This document shows, piece by piece, positions 7,597 to 15,769 of a stretch of 18,485 nucleotides of DNA. The translations under genes and the position numbers were made by a program. Each line of letters opens with the position of its first letter. Position 1 is the first letter of the stretch. Location: assembly GCA_012518475.1 (NCBI GenBank), contig JAAYSB010000160.1:1-18485 (forward strand), given 5' to 3'. The notes below the pieces were generated by a model that did no database searches, was not told the origin of the DNA, and was given only the letters and a program-made list of their open reading frames with translations. The DNA comes from Intrasporangiaceae bacterium (GTDB taxonomy: Bacteria > Actinomycetota > Actinomycetes > Actinomycetales > Dermatophilaceae).

Positions 7597-7980
7597 CTAG
7601 TCAAGGATCGCTCCGTAACCACCGGCATCGAGCATCCCGTCCACGACGGAGGGGTCCGCGAGTCTGAGGTCGTACATCCAACCCGCACCGTAGGGGTCGG
7701 AGTTGACGAGCTCGGGGGTGGCGTCGAGAGCCTCGTTCACCGCGACGACCTCGCCGTCGGCCGGGGAGTACAGGTCGCTCACCGACTTCGTCGACTCGAC
7801 CTCGCCGCAGGACTCGCCACCGGAGACCGAGTCACCCGGGTTGGGCAGGCTGACATAGACGACGTCACCGAGAGCCTCGGCGGCATACGCGGTGATGCCG
7901 ATGCGGACGACTCCGTCTCCCTGGTCCTTGACCCACTCGTGCTCCGCTGTGTATCGCAGGTCGCTGGGGATCTCACTCAT
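7597..7980 (-). CDS. gcvH: Glycine cleavage system H protein
   Basis: A 127-residue lipoyl carrier of normal length. The lipoyl-lysine segment is GEVESTKSVSDLYSPADGEV with Lys65 as the modified residue. The N-terminal YTAEHEWV, the GITAYAAEALGDVVYV strand and the closing GAGWMYDLRL motif are all present. It shuttles the aminomethyl group between GcvP, GcvT and lipoamide dehydrogenase. The ATG at 7980 has AAAGGAG 7 nt upstream. Unlike gcvP it has no riboswitch of its own here. It sits between the membrane genes and garA, 51 bp from each neighbour, so it is probably read with the upstream operon. Confidence 0.97.
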   Translation of the reverse strand: MSEIPSDLRYTAEHEWVKDQGDGVVRIGITAYAAEALGDVVYVSLPNPGDSVSGGESCGEVESTKSVSDLYSPADGEVVAVNEALDATPELVNSDPYGAGWMYDLRLADPSVVDGMLDAGGYGAILD

Positions 7981-8031
7981 GAACAGGCTCCTTTGCTGTG
8001 TTCTGAACTGCAGTGTGCTCGATGTGATCGG

Positions 8032-8880
8032 TCAGGAGGTCGGGTTCGGGACGGGCTGAGCGTACTCAGGGGTCATCGGCGTGTGCAATGAGGTGATGTC
8101 GAGGCTATCGCGCTGCTCGACCCGAGCCTCCCCGTTCAGCCGCCGGACCGACTCGGCCACCCCGCCGGGAATGTCCATGGCAGCGGCCATCGTCGGCGGA
8201 TCACCGATCGCGCGAATGAGGTAGGGAGGCTCGACGCGCGTGCCGGAGACGGCGATCGCGCCGTCGAGGTCGGTGAAGTACGTCGAGGCGACGACACGCA
8301 CTCCGTTGATCTCGACGGTCTCGGTGCCGGCGTCGCGCAGCTCCTGAAGTGCGTCGAGCAGCTGCGCCGCGCGCACCCGCCGCTCGGGGTCGGTGATCGT
8401 CAGCTCAATCCCCGGTCCTGTTGCCGCGACGGTGCCGGAGAGCACCTGGATGGCGTCGAGCCGGGCCTGGGCGGCAGAGCGCGCCTCCTCCGAGGTGGCG
8501 CCGGCGGCAAGCTGACTGCGGGTGCGCTCGAGCTCGCGGATCTCCCCGGAGAGACGGGAGTTCTCCTGGGTGACGTTGTCAAGGATCCGGACCAGCTCGT
8601 CGGAGCGCAGGTTGGACAGGCCCTCGAGGTCGGTCTGGCGGACCTGGGCGGCGATGGCGAAGCCGAGAGCGAGGGCGAGCAGTCCGACGATGAGGTTGGC
8701 ACGGGTGAGCCGGGGTCTGCCCATGCGGCGCAGCCGGCGCCACGCCGACCGCCCGGTGACCGGCTCCGGAGCGCGCTCTCCGTCGGCCGATCCGGGTGCA
8801 CCGGTCGTGAGGGACCTGTCGGACTCGGCCTGCGCGACATCCTGCTGGCCGGGATCCTCACGCATGGCATCGTCACGCAT
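8032..8880 (-). CDS. DUF881 membrane-anchored protein (Rv1825-like)
   Basis: A 282-residue protein. A charged, disordered N-terminal region of about 57 residues ends in basic RRLRRMGRPR. One transmembrane helix (ANLIVGLLALALGFAIAAQV) follows at about 60-80, then a coiled-coil of about 45 residues with heptad leucines. The extracytoplasmic DUF881 domain occupies about 130-260, with TGPGIELTITDPE, LLDALQELRDAGTETVEINGVRVVA, PPYLIRAIGDPPTM. DUF881 proteins resemble YlxW/YlxX of division-linked clusters; their biochemical role is unknown. I start at ATG 8880 because it overlaps the DUF1290 stop (ATGCGTGA, 8 bp). A further ATG at 8865 is possible. Confidence 0.88.
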   Translation of the reverse strand: MRDDAMREDPGQQDVAQAESDRSLTTGAPGSADGERAPEPVTGRSAWRRLRRMGRPRLTRANLIVGLLALALGFAIAAQVRQTDLEGLSNLRSDELVRILDNVTQENSRLSGEIRELERTRSQLAAGATSEEARSAAQARLDAIQVLSGTVAATGPGIELTITDPERRVRAAQLLDALQELRDAGTETVEINGVRVVASTYFTDLDGAIAVSGTRVEPPYLIRAIGDPPTMAAAMDIPGGVAESVRRLNGEARVEQRDSLDITSLHTPMTPEYAQPVPNPTS

Positions 8881-9205
8881 GGAACAGGTGCCTTCGGATC
8901 GAGGCGACGTTGGAGAAGATCCGGACACCGAAGACGACGACGACGCCGGTGGACAGCTGGGAACCGACGCCGAGCTGGTCGCCGATGAAGACGATGAAAG
9001 CCGCGACGACGACGTTGGACAGGAAGCTGATGACGAACACCTTGTCGTCGAAGATCCCGTCGAGGACGGCCCGCACCGCCCCGAAGACCGCATCGAGTGC
9101 CGCGATGACCGCGATCGGCAGGTACGGCTGCATCCAGATCGGCACGCTCGGGTCGAGGACGAGCCCGATGGCGAGCCCGATGAGCAGTCCGATGATGGGA
9201 ATCAC
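8873..9205 (-). CDS. sbp: DUF1290 small basic membrane protein (Sbp, Rv1824-like)
   Basis: A 110-residue integral membrane protein. The hydrophobic segments are IPIIGLLIGLAIGLVL at about 2-17, PYLPIAVIAALDAVFGAV at about 28-45, and two C-terminal helices covering FVISFLSNVVVAAFIVFIGD and STGVVVVFGVRIFSNVA. The conserved LPIAVIAALDAVFGAVRA and IFDDKVFVISF motifs mark DUF1290, the small basic protein family first named beside ftsZ-region genes. It lies between two DUF881 genes with 4-bp (ATGA) and 8-bp overlaps, a conserved arrangement that suggests one membrane complex. Its biochemical role is unknown. Confidence 0.92.
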   Translation of the reverse strand: MIPIIGLLIGLAIGLVLDPSVPIWMQPYLPIAVIAALDAVFGAVRAVLDGIFDDKVFVISFLSNVVVAAFIVFIGDQLGVGSQLSTGVVVVFGVRIFSNVASIRRHLFHA

Positions 9206-10059
9206 TGGCCCTCCCCCTCCCCGAGGGGACGCGCGTTCTCGATGCGCAGCGCTGACGCGCTCGTCATGGTGATCTCTCCCTCTGTCGCCACGTCCACCTG
9301 GATCCCAAGATTGTCGCTCAGGGCCTTGAGATAGGCACCCCCGTCCCCGCCCGCGAAGTCACGGGTCAGCCGGTCCTGGTCCCCGATGGCCCGGACGACG
9401 TACGGCCGGGTAAGAGGACGATAGTTCACGAGGATGGCCTCCCCCGCGAACCGGATGGCGGAGCGGCTCGTGAGTCGCTGCCCACCGATGTCGATGGCCT
9501 CGGCACCGGAGGCCCACAGAGCGTTGACGACGACCTGCAGGTCGCTGGAGCGGACCTTGCCCTCGTGCATCACGGTCGCGTCCGAACCCACGGGCGGGGG
9601 CCCGTCGTCGATGGTCACCGACAGGCCTGGTCCCTGCACCCCGATCGCCCCGACAGAGGTCGTCAGCGCACTCGTCAGGCCTGCGGCGGCGAGTCCGGAG
9701 CTGTCGCGGACGATCTGCTCCTGGGCAGCCGCAACCTCGGCCTGGAGCTCGTTGACCCGGGCCGAGTTGACCTCGACGCGCTCCCGATGGGTCTCGATCT
9801 GGGCGACGAGCTCGGCGCGTGCAGAAGAACGCTCGGTCTGCCGGGCCGTCAGGGTGGTCGCCGAGGTCCCGAACAGCAGGCCGATGACGAGCACGGTGAC
9901 GAGGAGCAGCATGCCGTTCGACTTCTCCGGCTCGGCAGAGCCGGCCAGTCGGCGGCGTTCGGCGACAGCGGCATACCCCGGGTCGATCGGTCGGTGCAGC
10001 AGCTCGTTGATCAGCGACATCGATGCGTCCGGCCGGGGCGGCGCGGGCTGCGTCGTCAT
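9202..10059 (-). CDS. DUF881 membrane-anchored protein (Rv1823-like)
   Basis: A 285-residue paralogue of the other DUF881 protein. The N-terminus is about 48 cytoplasmic residues, with one transmembrane helix (GMLLLVTVLVIGLLFGTSAT) at about 49-68. A coiled-coil follows at about 75-120 (RAELVAQIETHRERVEVNSA and on). The DUF881 domain is at about 135-275, with VQGPGLSVTIDDGPPP, VVVNALWASGAEAIDIGGQR, ILVNYRPLTRPYVVRAIGDQD. Its ATG at 10059 overlaps the pgsA-like stop (ATGA), and its stop overlaps the DUF1290 start (ATGA), so the four genes are translationally coupled. It probably acts at the membrane with its neighbours; function unknown. Confidence 0.9.
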   Translation of the reverse strand: MTTQPAPPRPDASMSLINELLHRPIDPGYAAVAERRRLAGSAEPEKSNGMLLLVTVLVIGLLFGTSATTLTARQTERSSARAELVAQIETHRERVEVNSARVNELQAEVAAAQEQIVRDSSGLAAAGLTSALTTSVGAIGVQGPGLSVTIDDGPPPVGSDATVMHEGKVRSSDLQVVVNALWASGAEAIDIGGQRLTSRSAIRFAGEAILVNYRPLTRPYVVRAIGDQDRLTRDFAGGDGGAYLKALSDNLGIQVDVATEGEITMTSASALRIENARPLGEGEGQ

Positions 10060-10679
10060 GCCGGATGTCCCGCAGCCTCGCGAGCCCGGAACTCACGCAG
10101 GTCTCGGAGCTGGAGGACGTAGATGTATGCGCCGAGCCAGTACAGGACCGTTCCCCACCAGACGAATGCCCAGCCGAGCGGCTCCGCCCACACGCGCACC
10201 CCGTCGCTCACCTGCGCAAGCAGCAGCACCGGGAAGGCATAGAGGAGGTTGAACGTCGCGGCCTTGCCGACGAAGTGCACCGGCAGCCCGATCTGACCGA
10301 GCGAGCGGACCCGGAGCATGACGATCGCCATGAAGACCTCGCGCGCGACCAGGATGGCGACGAGCCACCACGGGATGATGTCGCGCCAGGCGAGGCCGAC
10401 GATCGTCGTGAGGATGTACAGGCGGTCCGCGATCGGGTCGAGGAGCTGCCCGAGCCTCGACTCCAGCCCCATCGTGCGTGCGATCTTGCCGTCGAGATAG
10501 TCGGTGATCCCGGACAGCATGAGGACGATGAGGGCGAGCACGTCATGCTCGTTGAGAATGGCCCAGAGGAACACCGGGACGCCGACGAGCCGGACCATGC
10601 TGAGCAGGTTGGGGACGGTGAGGACGCGGTCGGAGACCTGCTTGACCGTTGACGTCTCCCCACTTCCACGCGCTGCCAC
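10056..10679 (-). CDS. pgsA: CDP-alcohol phosphatidyltransferase, PgsA family (Rv1822-like)
   Basis: A membrane enzyme of about 207 residues that condenses CDP-diacylglycerol with an alcohol phosphate. The full CDP-alcohol phosphotransferase signature is present: DG-x2-AR-x8-G-x3-D-x3-D, seen as DGKIAR, then G, LLDPIAD. TVPNLLSMVRLVGVPVFL precedes it and several hydrophobic helices follow. By position it matches Rv1822 (pgsA2); glycerol-3-phosphate is the likely acceptor but inositol phosphate or another cannot be excluded. The frame runs open to 11075. I start at GTG 10679, which lies 6 nt after a TACAGT -10 box and a few residues before the family's start. It is the first gene of the coupled membrane operon. 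Confidence 0.9.
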   Translation of the reverse strand: MAARGSGETSTVKQVSDRVLTVPNLLSMVRLVGVPVFLWAILNEHDVLALIVLMLSGITDYLDGKIARTMGLESRLGQLLDPIADRLYILTTIVGLAWRDIIPWWLVAILVAREVFMAIVMLRVRSLGQIGLPVHFVGKAATFNLLYAFPVLLLAQVSDGVRVWAEPLGWAFVWWGTVLYWLGAYIYVLQLRDLREFRAREAAGHPA

Positions 10680-10685
10680 GCACTC

Positions 10686-10691
10686 ACTGTA
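10686..10691 (-). promoter_or_regulatory. Candidate -10 box for leaderless pgsA transcript
   Basis: On the minus strand TACAGT ends 6 nt before the GTG at 10679, so the transcript would begin at or next to the start codon. There is no Shine-Dalgarno in the same stretch. The -35 region is not recognisable. Confidence 0.45.
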
Positions 10692-10732
10692 TGCGAGAGC
10701 GCCCCTCCCGCGGTGCCGCCGTCCCGTCACGC

Positions 10733-10738
10733 TAGCGT
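10733..10738 (+). promoter_or_regulatory. Candidate -10 box for leaderless malY-like transcript
   Basis: TAGCGT lies 8 nt before the ATG at 10747, and no Shine-Dalgarno is visible in the 30 nt upstream of that ATG. No clear -35 element, so support is modest. Confidence 0.35.
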
Positions 10739-10746
10739 TGATCCTC

Positions 10747-11892
10747 ATGCTGATCCTCGGAGCAGACCTGGCAACGAACCGACGCCGCACGAGTGTGAAG
10801 TGGCGGGCCTTCCCGGAGGACGTCCTTCCGCTGTGGGTGGCCGAGATGGACGCCACCCTCCCACCGGCGGTGGTCGAGGAGGTGCACGACCTCCTCACCC
10901 GGGGCGACACCGGATATGCGTGGCCGGGCGAGTATGTCGCCGCCTTCACAGAATTCGCTGCGGACCTGTGGGACTGGTCCGTGGATCCGGTCCAGTGCCG
11001 GACGGTCACCGATGTCATGGTCGGGATCGAGGAGATGACCCGGATCCTGCTCCCTGACGGTGGCCGGGTGATCATCGACGATCCGGTCTACGACGCCTTC
11101 CCGCTGCACATCGAGAACATCCGGCGGGACACAGCCCGCGTTCCCCTCACCGCCGAAGGCCGACTCGACCTCCATCAGCTCGAGCGCGCCTTCGCCGAGG
11201 CCCGCGCCGACGGTTCACCGGCTGTCTACTGGCTCTGCAACCCGCAGAACCCGACAGGAACGGTCCCGACGAAGAACGAGCTCACCGCTCTGGCCGAGAT
11301 CGCGCACCGGACCGGAGTCCGGGTCGTCAGCGACGAGATCCACGCGCCCCTGGTCGACGTCCACGCCGACTTCGTCCCCTATCTCACGGTGGACCCACGA
11401 GGCATCACTGCGACGTCGCCCTCGAAGTCGTTCAACCTCGCCGGGCTCAAGGCCGGTCTGGTCGTGGCCGGCGAGGAGGCGAGCGATGCTCTGGCCGCCC
11501 TCCACCCGGTCGTCTCGTATGCCGCCAGTCACGTCGCGATCCGCGCGCATACCGTCGCGTACCGGGAGGGACGCGACTGGCTGGAGCAGGTGCGCGCGGA
11601 GATCAGGGACAACCGGGCACTGCTCGGCGACCTGCTCGCCGAGCACCTTCCGAAGGCACGCTGGCGGGAGCCGCAGGCGACCTATCTCGCGTGGATCAAC
11701 CTCACCCACCTGCGGCTCGGGTCGCAGCCGGCCCGCACCCTCGCGAAGCGGGCGAGGGTCGCCCTCGGCGAGGGCGCGAACTACGGACCGTCCGGCCAGG
11801 GGTACGTACGGATGAATCTCGCCACGTCACCGGAGATCATCCGCGAGGCGATCTCCCGGATCGACGATCTCGTCGACGACTGGCAGGAGTGA
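10747..11892 (+). CDS. MalY/PatB-type PLP C-S lyase (aminotransferase class I/II fold)
   Basis: A 381-residue fold-type I PLP enzyme. Early RTSVKWR and LPLWVAEMD are hallmarks of the MalY/PatB cystathionine beta-lyase group. CNPQNPTG is at about 164-171, VVSDEIHAPLV at 193-203, and the PLP lysine lies in TSPSKSFNLAGLKAG (Lys227). The expected reaction is beta-elimination of cystathionine or related S-conjugates to a thiol, pyruvate and ammonia. True aminotransferases share the fold, so the substrate is not settled. I start at ATG 10747; the frame is open to 10504 but that part lies across the divergent pgsA gene. The gene is divergent from pgsA and ends 3 bp before the convergent icmF stop. 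Confidence 0.9.
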   Translation: MLILGADLATNRRRTSVKWRAFPEDVLPLWVAEMDATLPPAVVEEVHDLLTRGDTGYAWPGEYVAAFTEFAADLWDWSVDPVQCRTVTDVMVGIEEMTRILLPDGGRVIIDDPVYDAFPLHIENIRRDTARVPLTAEGRLDLHQLERAFAEARADGSPAVYWLCNPQNPTGTVPTKNELTALAEIAHRTGVRVVSDEIHAPLVDVHADFVPYLTVDPRGITATSPSKSFNLAGLKAGLVVAGEEASDALAALHPVVSYAASHVAIRAHTVAYREGRDWLEQVRAEIRDNRALLGDLLAEHLPKARWREPQATYLAWINLTHLRLGSQPARTLAKRARVALGEGANYGPSGQGYVRMNLATSPEIIREAISRIDDLVDDWQE

Positions 11893-11895
11893 GCC

Positions 11896-14800
11896 TCAGA
11901 CGTTGCGGCGGTACTGCCCGCCCACCTCGAAGAAGGCCTCACTGATCTGCCCGAGTGAGCAGAAGCGAACGGCGTCCATGAGGGCGTCGAAGACGTTGCC
12001 CCCGGAGATCGTCGCCTCCTTGAGCCGTTCGAGCGCCGCCGGCGCGTCCTCGCGGTTGCGCTCCTGGAACTCTGCCAGCCGGCGCAGCTGGGACTGCTTC
12101 TCGTCCTCGGTCCCACGGGCGAGTTCGATCTCGGCGACCGGCTTGTCGTGGTCCTCCGGCAGGAAGGTGTTGACGCCGACGATGGGCAGCGACCCATCGT
12201 GCTTGCGCTGCTCATAGAGCATCGACTCGTCCTGGATCTTGCCGCGCTGGTAGCCGGTCTCCATCGCGCCGAGGACACCACCGCGCTCGGCGATGCGCTC
12301 GAACTCGGTGAGCACAGCCTCCTCGACGAGGTCGGTGAGCTGGTCGACGACGAACGAGCCCTGGAGGGGGTTCTCGTTCATCGACAGTCCCCACTCGGCG
12401 TCGATGATCATCTGGATCGCCAGCGCCCGGCGCACCGACTGCGCCGACGGGGTGGTGATGGCCTCGTCGTAGGCGTTGGTGTGCAGCGAGTTGGCGTTGT
12501 CGTAGAGCGCGCACAGGGCCTGGAGGGTGGTGCGGATGTCGTTGAAGTCCATCTCCTGGGCGTGCAGGGAACGACCCGAGGTCTGGACGTGGTACTTGAG
12601 CTTCTGCGAGCGCTCGTCCGCGCCGTACTTGTCCCGCATCGCGACCGCCCAGATCCGTCGGGCGACCCGGCCGATGACGGTGTACTCGGCGTCCATCCCG
12701 TTGGAGAAGAAGAACGAGAGGTTGGGGGCGAAGTCGTTGATGTCCATGCCCCGCGCGAGGTAGGCCTCGACATAGGTGAAGCCGTTGGCGAGGGTGAACG
12801 CGAGCTGGCTGATCGGGTTCGCCCCGGCCTCGGCGATGTGGTAGCCGCTGATCGACACCGAGTAGAAGTTGCGGACCTGGTGGGCGATGAACCACTCCTG
12901 GATGTCCGCCATCGCCCGCAGGGCGAACTCGGTCGAGAAGATGCACGTGTTCTGCCCCTGGTCCTCCTTGAGGATGTCGGCCTGGACTGTGCCCCGGACC
13001 GACGAGAGGGTGCGGGCGCGGATCTCGTCGCGCTCCCCGGCGTCCGGCTCGCGGCCCTCCTCCTCGCGGAACAGGTCGACCTGCTGGTCGATCGCCGTGT
13101 TGAGGAACATCGCGAGGATCGTCGGCGCCGGGCCGTTGATGGTCATCGAGACGCTCGTCGTGGGTGAGACGAGGTCGAACCCGGCATACAGGTCCTTCAT
13201 GTCGTCGAGGGTGGCGATGGAGACACCGGAGGTGCCGACCTTGCCGTAGACGTCCGGGCGGGCCTCGGGGTCGCGGCCGTACAGCGTGACCGAGTCGAAC
13301 GCGGTGGACAGGCGGGTCGCCGGCTGCCCCTTGGACAGCAGGTGGAAGCGACGGTTCGTGCGGTGCGGGTCGCCCTCACCGGCGAACATCCGGGCCGGGG
13401 CCTCACCGGTCCGCTTGAACGGGAAGACGCCTGCGGTGAAGGGGAAGTATCCCGGCAGGTTCTCCGAGCGCAGGAAGGTCATCAGCCGGCCGTGGTCCTC
13501 GTCCGGCGGGAGAGCCACGCGAGGAACGGTGTTGCCGCTCAACGTCTCTCGCGTCAGAGGCGTGTGAATCTCCTTGCCGCGCACCACATACACCTGCTCG
13601 TCACCGGTATAGCGCTCCTTGAGCTCATTCCAGCCGGCGATGAGCTGCCGCGCCTGCCCCTGGCCCTTCTCCCGCTCGGCGCGCAGCTCGGAGAGCACCT
13701 CGGGCGCGTCGGCGCCGAGCATCGTGGCGACCGACTCCAGGTGCTGGGTCTCGCGAGCGAGCTGCGCGAGCCGGGTCGTGTCGGAGTGGTATGCGCGCAC
13801 GGTCTCGGCGATCTCGGCCAGATAGCGCTCCCGGCCGCGGGGCAGGACGCTGGTGAGTCCGGTCGAGGTCTTCGTGTCGACAGCAGGGAGGCGACCCTCG
13901 AACTCGGCCAGGCCGTGCTCGCGGAGCTGGTCGCGCAGCTCCTGATAGAGACCGGTGACGCCGTCGTCGTCGAAGCGGGCCGCGCTCGTGCCGAAGACCG
14001 GCATCGACTCCCAGGACTGCCCGAAGGCCTCCCGGTTCCGGACCATCTGCCGGGCGACATCCCGCCGGGCGTCCTCGGCTCCACGCCGCTCGAACTTGTT
14101 GATGGCGACGACGTCGGCGAAGTCGAGCATGTCGATCTTCTCGAGCTGGCTGGCCGCGCCGTACTCGGGCGTCATGACATAGAGGCTTGTGTCGACGTGG
14201 TCGGTGATCGCCGCGTCGCCCTGTCCGATGCCGGGGGTCTCGACGATGACGAGGTCGAATCCGGCTGCCTTGCAGGCGGCGGTGATGTCATCGAGAGCCG
14301 GCGGGACGACCGCGCCGGCGCTGCGGGTGGCGAGGCTGCGGAAGTAGACCGTGCCCTCGGCGATCGAGTTCATCCGGATGCGGTCGCCGAGGAGTGCACC
14401 GCCGCCGCGACGGCGGGTGGGGTCGATGGCGAGCACGGCGATACGGACCTTGTCCTCGCTGTCCCGGCGCAGGCGGCGGACGAGCTCGTCGGTCAGCGAG
14501 GACTTGCCGGATCCGCCGGTTCCGGTGATGCCGAGAACCGGTGTGCTCGAACGACCGGCTGCCTCACGCATACCGGTCAGCTGGTCGTCAGCGACGTTGC
14601 CCGCCTCGAGAGTCGTGATGAACCGGGCCAGGGCCCGCTCCTCACCGGCCAGCAGCGCCTCGAGCGGCGCGGGTTCGGTCGAGAGGTCGGTGTCGCACTC
14701 GGCGATGAGCTCGTTGATCATGCCGGGCAGGCCGAGCCGCTGGCCGTCCTGCGGGCTGAAGATGTGCACGCCCCGCTCACGGAGCAGCTCGATCTCGGCC

Positions 14801-15120
14801 GGGACGATCACTCCCCCGCCGCCGCCATAGACCTTGACGTGGCCCGCTCCCCGCTCGCGCAGCCGTTCGACGAGATAGCTGAAGTACTCGACGTGGCCGC
14901 CCTGGTACGAGGAGACGGCGACGCCCTGGGCGTCCTCCTGGATCGCGGCGGTGACGATCTCCTCGACGCTGCGGTCGTGGCCGAGGTGGATGACCTCGGC
15001 GCCCTGACTCTGCAGCAGTCGCCGCATGATGTTGATCGCGGCGTCGTGCCCGTCGAAGAGGCTCGCCGCCGTGACGAAGCGCACCGGGTGGGTCGGGACG
15101 TGAAGGTCAGCCTTGGCCAT
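11896..15120 (-). CDS. icmF: Fused isobutyryl-CoA mutase with B12-binding and GTPase chaperone domains
   Basis: A 1074-residue three-part enzyme. The N-terminal cobalamin domain (about 12-140) has DGHDAAI with His25 as the axial ligand, and YGGGGGVIVPAEI. The MeaB-like G-domain (about 160-430) has the P-loop GTGGSGKSS (200-208) and VVETPGIGQGDAAI. Its base-recognition motif reads NKFE rather than NKxD. The mutase barrel (about 540-1074) has FPFTAGVFPFKR, IFSTEFALRAMADIQEW and MNENPLQGSFVVDQLTDLVE. IcmF interconverts isobutyryl- and n-butyryl-CoA using adenosylcobalamin; some members also act on isovaleryl/pivalyl-CoA. It probably serves branched-chain amino acid or fatty-acid carbon. The ATG at 15120 has no Shine-Dalgarno but sits 7 nt after a TACGCT box. 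Confidence 0.96.
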   Translation of the reverse strand: MAKADLHVPTHPVRFVTAASLFDGHDAAINIMRRLLQSQGAEVIHLGHDRSVEEIVTAAIQEDAQGVAVSSYQGGHVEYFSYLVERLRERGAGHVKVYGGGGGVIVPAEIELLRERGVHIFSPQDGQRLGLPGMINELIAECDTDLSTEPAPLEALLAGEERALARFITTLEAGNVADDQLTGMREAAGRSSTPVLGITGTGGSGKSSLTDELVRRLRRDSEDKVRIAVLAIDPTRRRGGGALLGDRIRMNSIAEGTVYFRSLATRSAGAVVPPALDDITAACKAAGFDLVIVETPGIGQGDAAITDHVDTSLYVMTPEYGAASQLEKIDMLDFADVVAINKFERRGAEDARRDVARQMVRNREAFGQSWESMPVFGTSAARFDDDGVTGLYQELRDQLREHGLAEFEGRLPAVDTKTSTGLTSVLPRGRERYLAEIAETVRAYHSDTTRLAQLARETQHLESVATMLGADAPEVLSELRAEREKGQGQARQLIAGWNELKERYTGDEQVYVVRGKEIHTPLTRETLSGNTVPRVALPPDEDHGRLMTFLRSENLPGYFPFTAGVFPFKRTGEAPARMFAGEGDPHRTNRRFHLLSKGQPATRLSTAFDSVTLYGRDPEARPDVYGKVGTSGVSIATLDDMKDLYAGFDLVSPTTSVSMTINGPAPTILAMFLNTAIDQQVDLFREEEGREPDAGERDEIRARTLSSVRGTVQADILKEDQGQNTCIFSTEFALRAMADIQEWFIAHQVRNFYSVSISGYHIAEAGANPISQLAFTLANGFTYVEAYLARGMDINDFAPNLSFFFSNGMDAEYTVIGRVARRIWAVAMRDKYGADERSQKLKYHVQTSGRSLHAQEMDFNDIRTTLQALCALYDNANSLHTNAYDEAITTPSAQSVRRALAIQMIIDAEWGLSMNENPLQGSFVVDQLTDLVEEAVLTEFERIAERGGVLGAMETGYQRGKIQDESMLYEQRKHDGSLPIVGVNTFLPEDHDKPVAEIELARGTEDEKQSQLRRLAEFQERNREDAPAALERLKEATISGGNVFDALMDAVRFCSLGQISEAFFEVGGQYRRNV

Positions 15121-15127
15121 GGGACTC

Positions 15128-15157
15128 AGCGTAGCGGTCTTTTAGTTGGACGTCCAA
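15128..15157 (-). promoter_or_regulatory. Candidate icmF promoter, leaderless
   Basis: On the minus strand TTGGAC (15157-15152) and TACGCT (15133-15128) are spaced 18 bp, with 7 nt from the -10 to the ATG at 15120. The -35 hexamer lies within the 18-bp palindrome, so a repressor bound there would block polymerase. Confidence 0.5.
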
Positions 15158-15160
15158 CTA
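15143..15160. promoter_or_regulatory. 18-bp perfect palindrome, probable MarR operator
   Basis: TAGTTGGACGTCCAACTA is an exact palindrome in the 74-bp space between icmF and the divergent marR gene. Size, symmetry and location are as expected for a MarR-family dimer operator. It covers the candidate icmF -35 element and lies about 35 bp before the marR start. Ligand control by an acyl-CoA or carboxylic acid is conceivable but is only a guess. Confidence 0.7.
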
Positions 15161-15181
15161 TTTTACGTTCGACTAGTTCGG

Positions 15182-15187
15182 TAGACT
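15182..15187 (+). promoter_or_regulatory. Candidate -10 box for leaderless marR transcript
   Basis: TAGACT ends 7 nt before the GTG at 15195, and no Shine-Dalgarno precedes that GTG. No good -35 is visible. Confidence 0.4.
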
Positions 15188-15194
15188 GCTCTTC

Positions 15195-15698
15195 GTGACC
15201 GACACCAGCCCGTCCTTCGACCCCATCGCCGAGGCGACCCGGCTCTGGGGTGAGCACGGCTGGGCGGAGTCAGCCGGCGGCATGGCAGCGTTGACCTCCC
15301 TCATGCGCGCCCACCAGCTAGCCCTCTCCCTCGTGGAGTCGGTTCTCAAGCCCCTCGGCATCACTTTCGCCCGCTACGAGGTGCTCATGCTCCTTGTGTT
15401 CTCCCAGCGCGGCACGCTGCCGATGAGCGTGATCGGCTCGCGCCTTCAGGTGCACGCAACGAGCGTGACCAATGCCGTCGACCGCCTTGAGCGGGCCGAC
15501 CTCGTGCGCCGTCTCCCCCACCCGAGCGACCGCCGGGCCACTCTCGTCGAGATCACCGACTCAGGGCGTCGTCTGGCAGACGATGCCACCGACCGGCTCA
15601 ACGCCGAGGTCTTCTCCCAGCCCGGCCTCAGCCCTCGCGACGCCCGGGGTCTCGTGGAGATCCTCACCCGTTTCCGCCAGGACGCCGGCGACTTCTGA
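15195..15698 (+). CDS. MarR-family transcriptional regulator
   Basis: A 167-residue winged-helix protein. An N-terminal helical dimerisation segment contains MRAHQLALSLVESVLKPLGI. The DNA-binding domain follows, with FARYEVLMLLVFSQRGTLPM, VIGSRLQVHATSVTNAVDRL for the recognition helix, and a wing with PHPSDRRATLVEIT. It ends in a further dimerisation helix. It is divergent from icmF, with an 18-bp palindrome between, so it most likely represses icmF and perhaps itself. The GTG at 15195 is chosen because a TAGACT box lies 7 nt before it and the N-terminus then has normal length. Effector unknown. Downstream is decayed sequence, so this is the last clearly core gene on the right. Confidence 0.92.
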   Translation: MTDTSPSFDPIAEATRLWGEHGWAESAGGMAALTSLMRAHQLALSLVESVLKPLGITFARYEVLMLLVFSQRGTLPMSVIGSRLQVHATSVTNAVDRLERADLVRRLPHPSDRRATLVEITDSGRRLADDATDRLNAEVFSQPGLSPRDARGLVEILTRFRQDAGDF

Positions 15699-15769
15699 TC
15701 TCACTCACTTCTGGAGCGGCCCCCTGTTCCCGCACCCGAGTTGACGCCCGACGGGCTCTCCGTCCTCAT

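Noticed and set aside
13342..15198. 618-codon open frame on the plus strand opposite icmF
   Set aside because: It lies wholly antisense to well-conserved icmF, is rich in Arg/Gly/Asp shadows typical of GC-rich antisense frames, and has no domain match.
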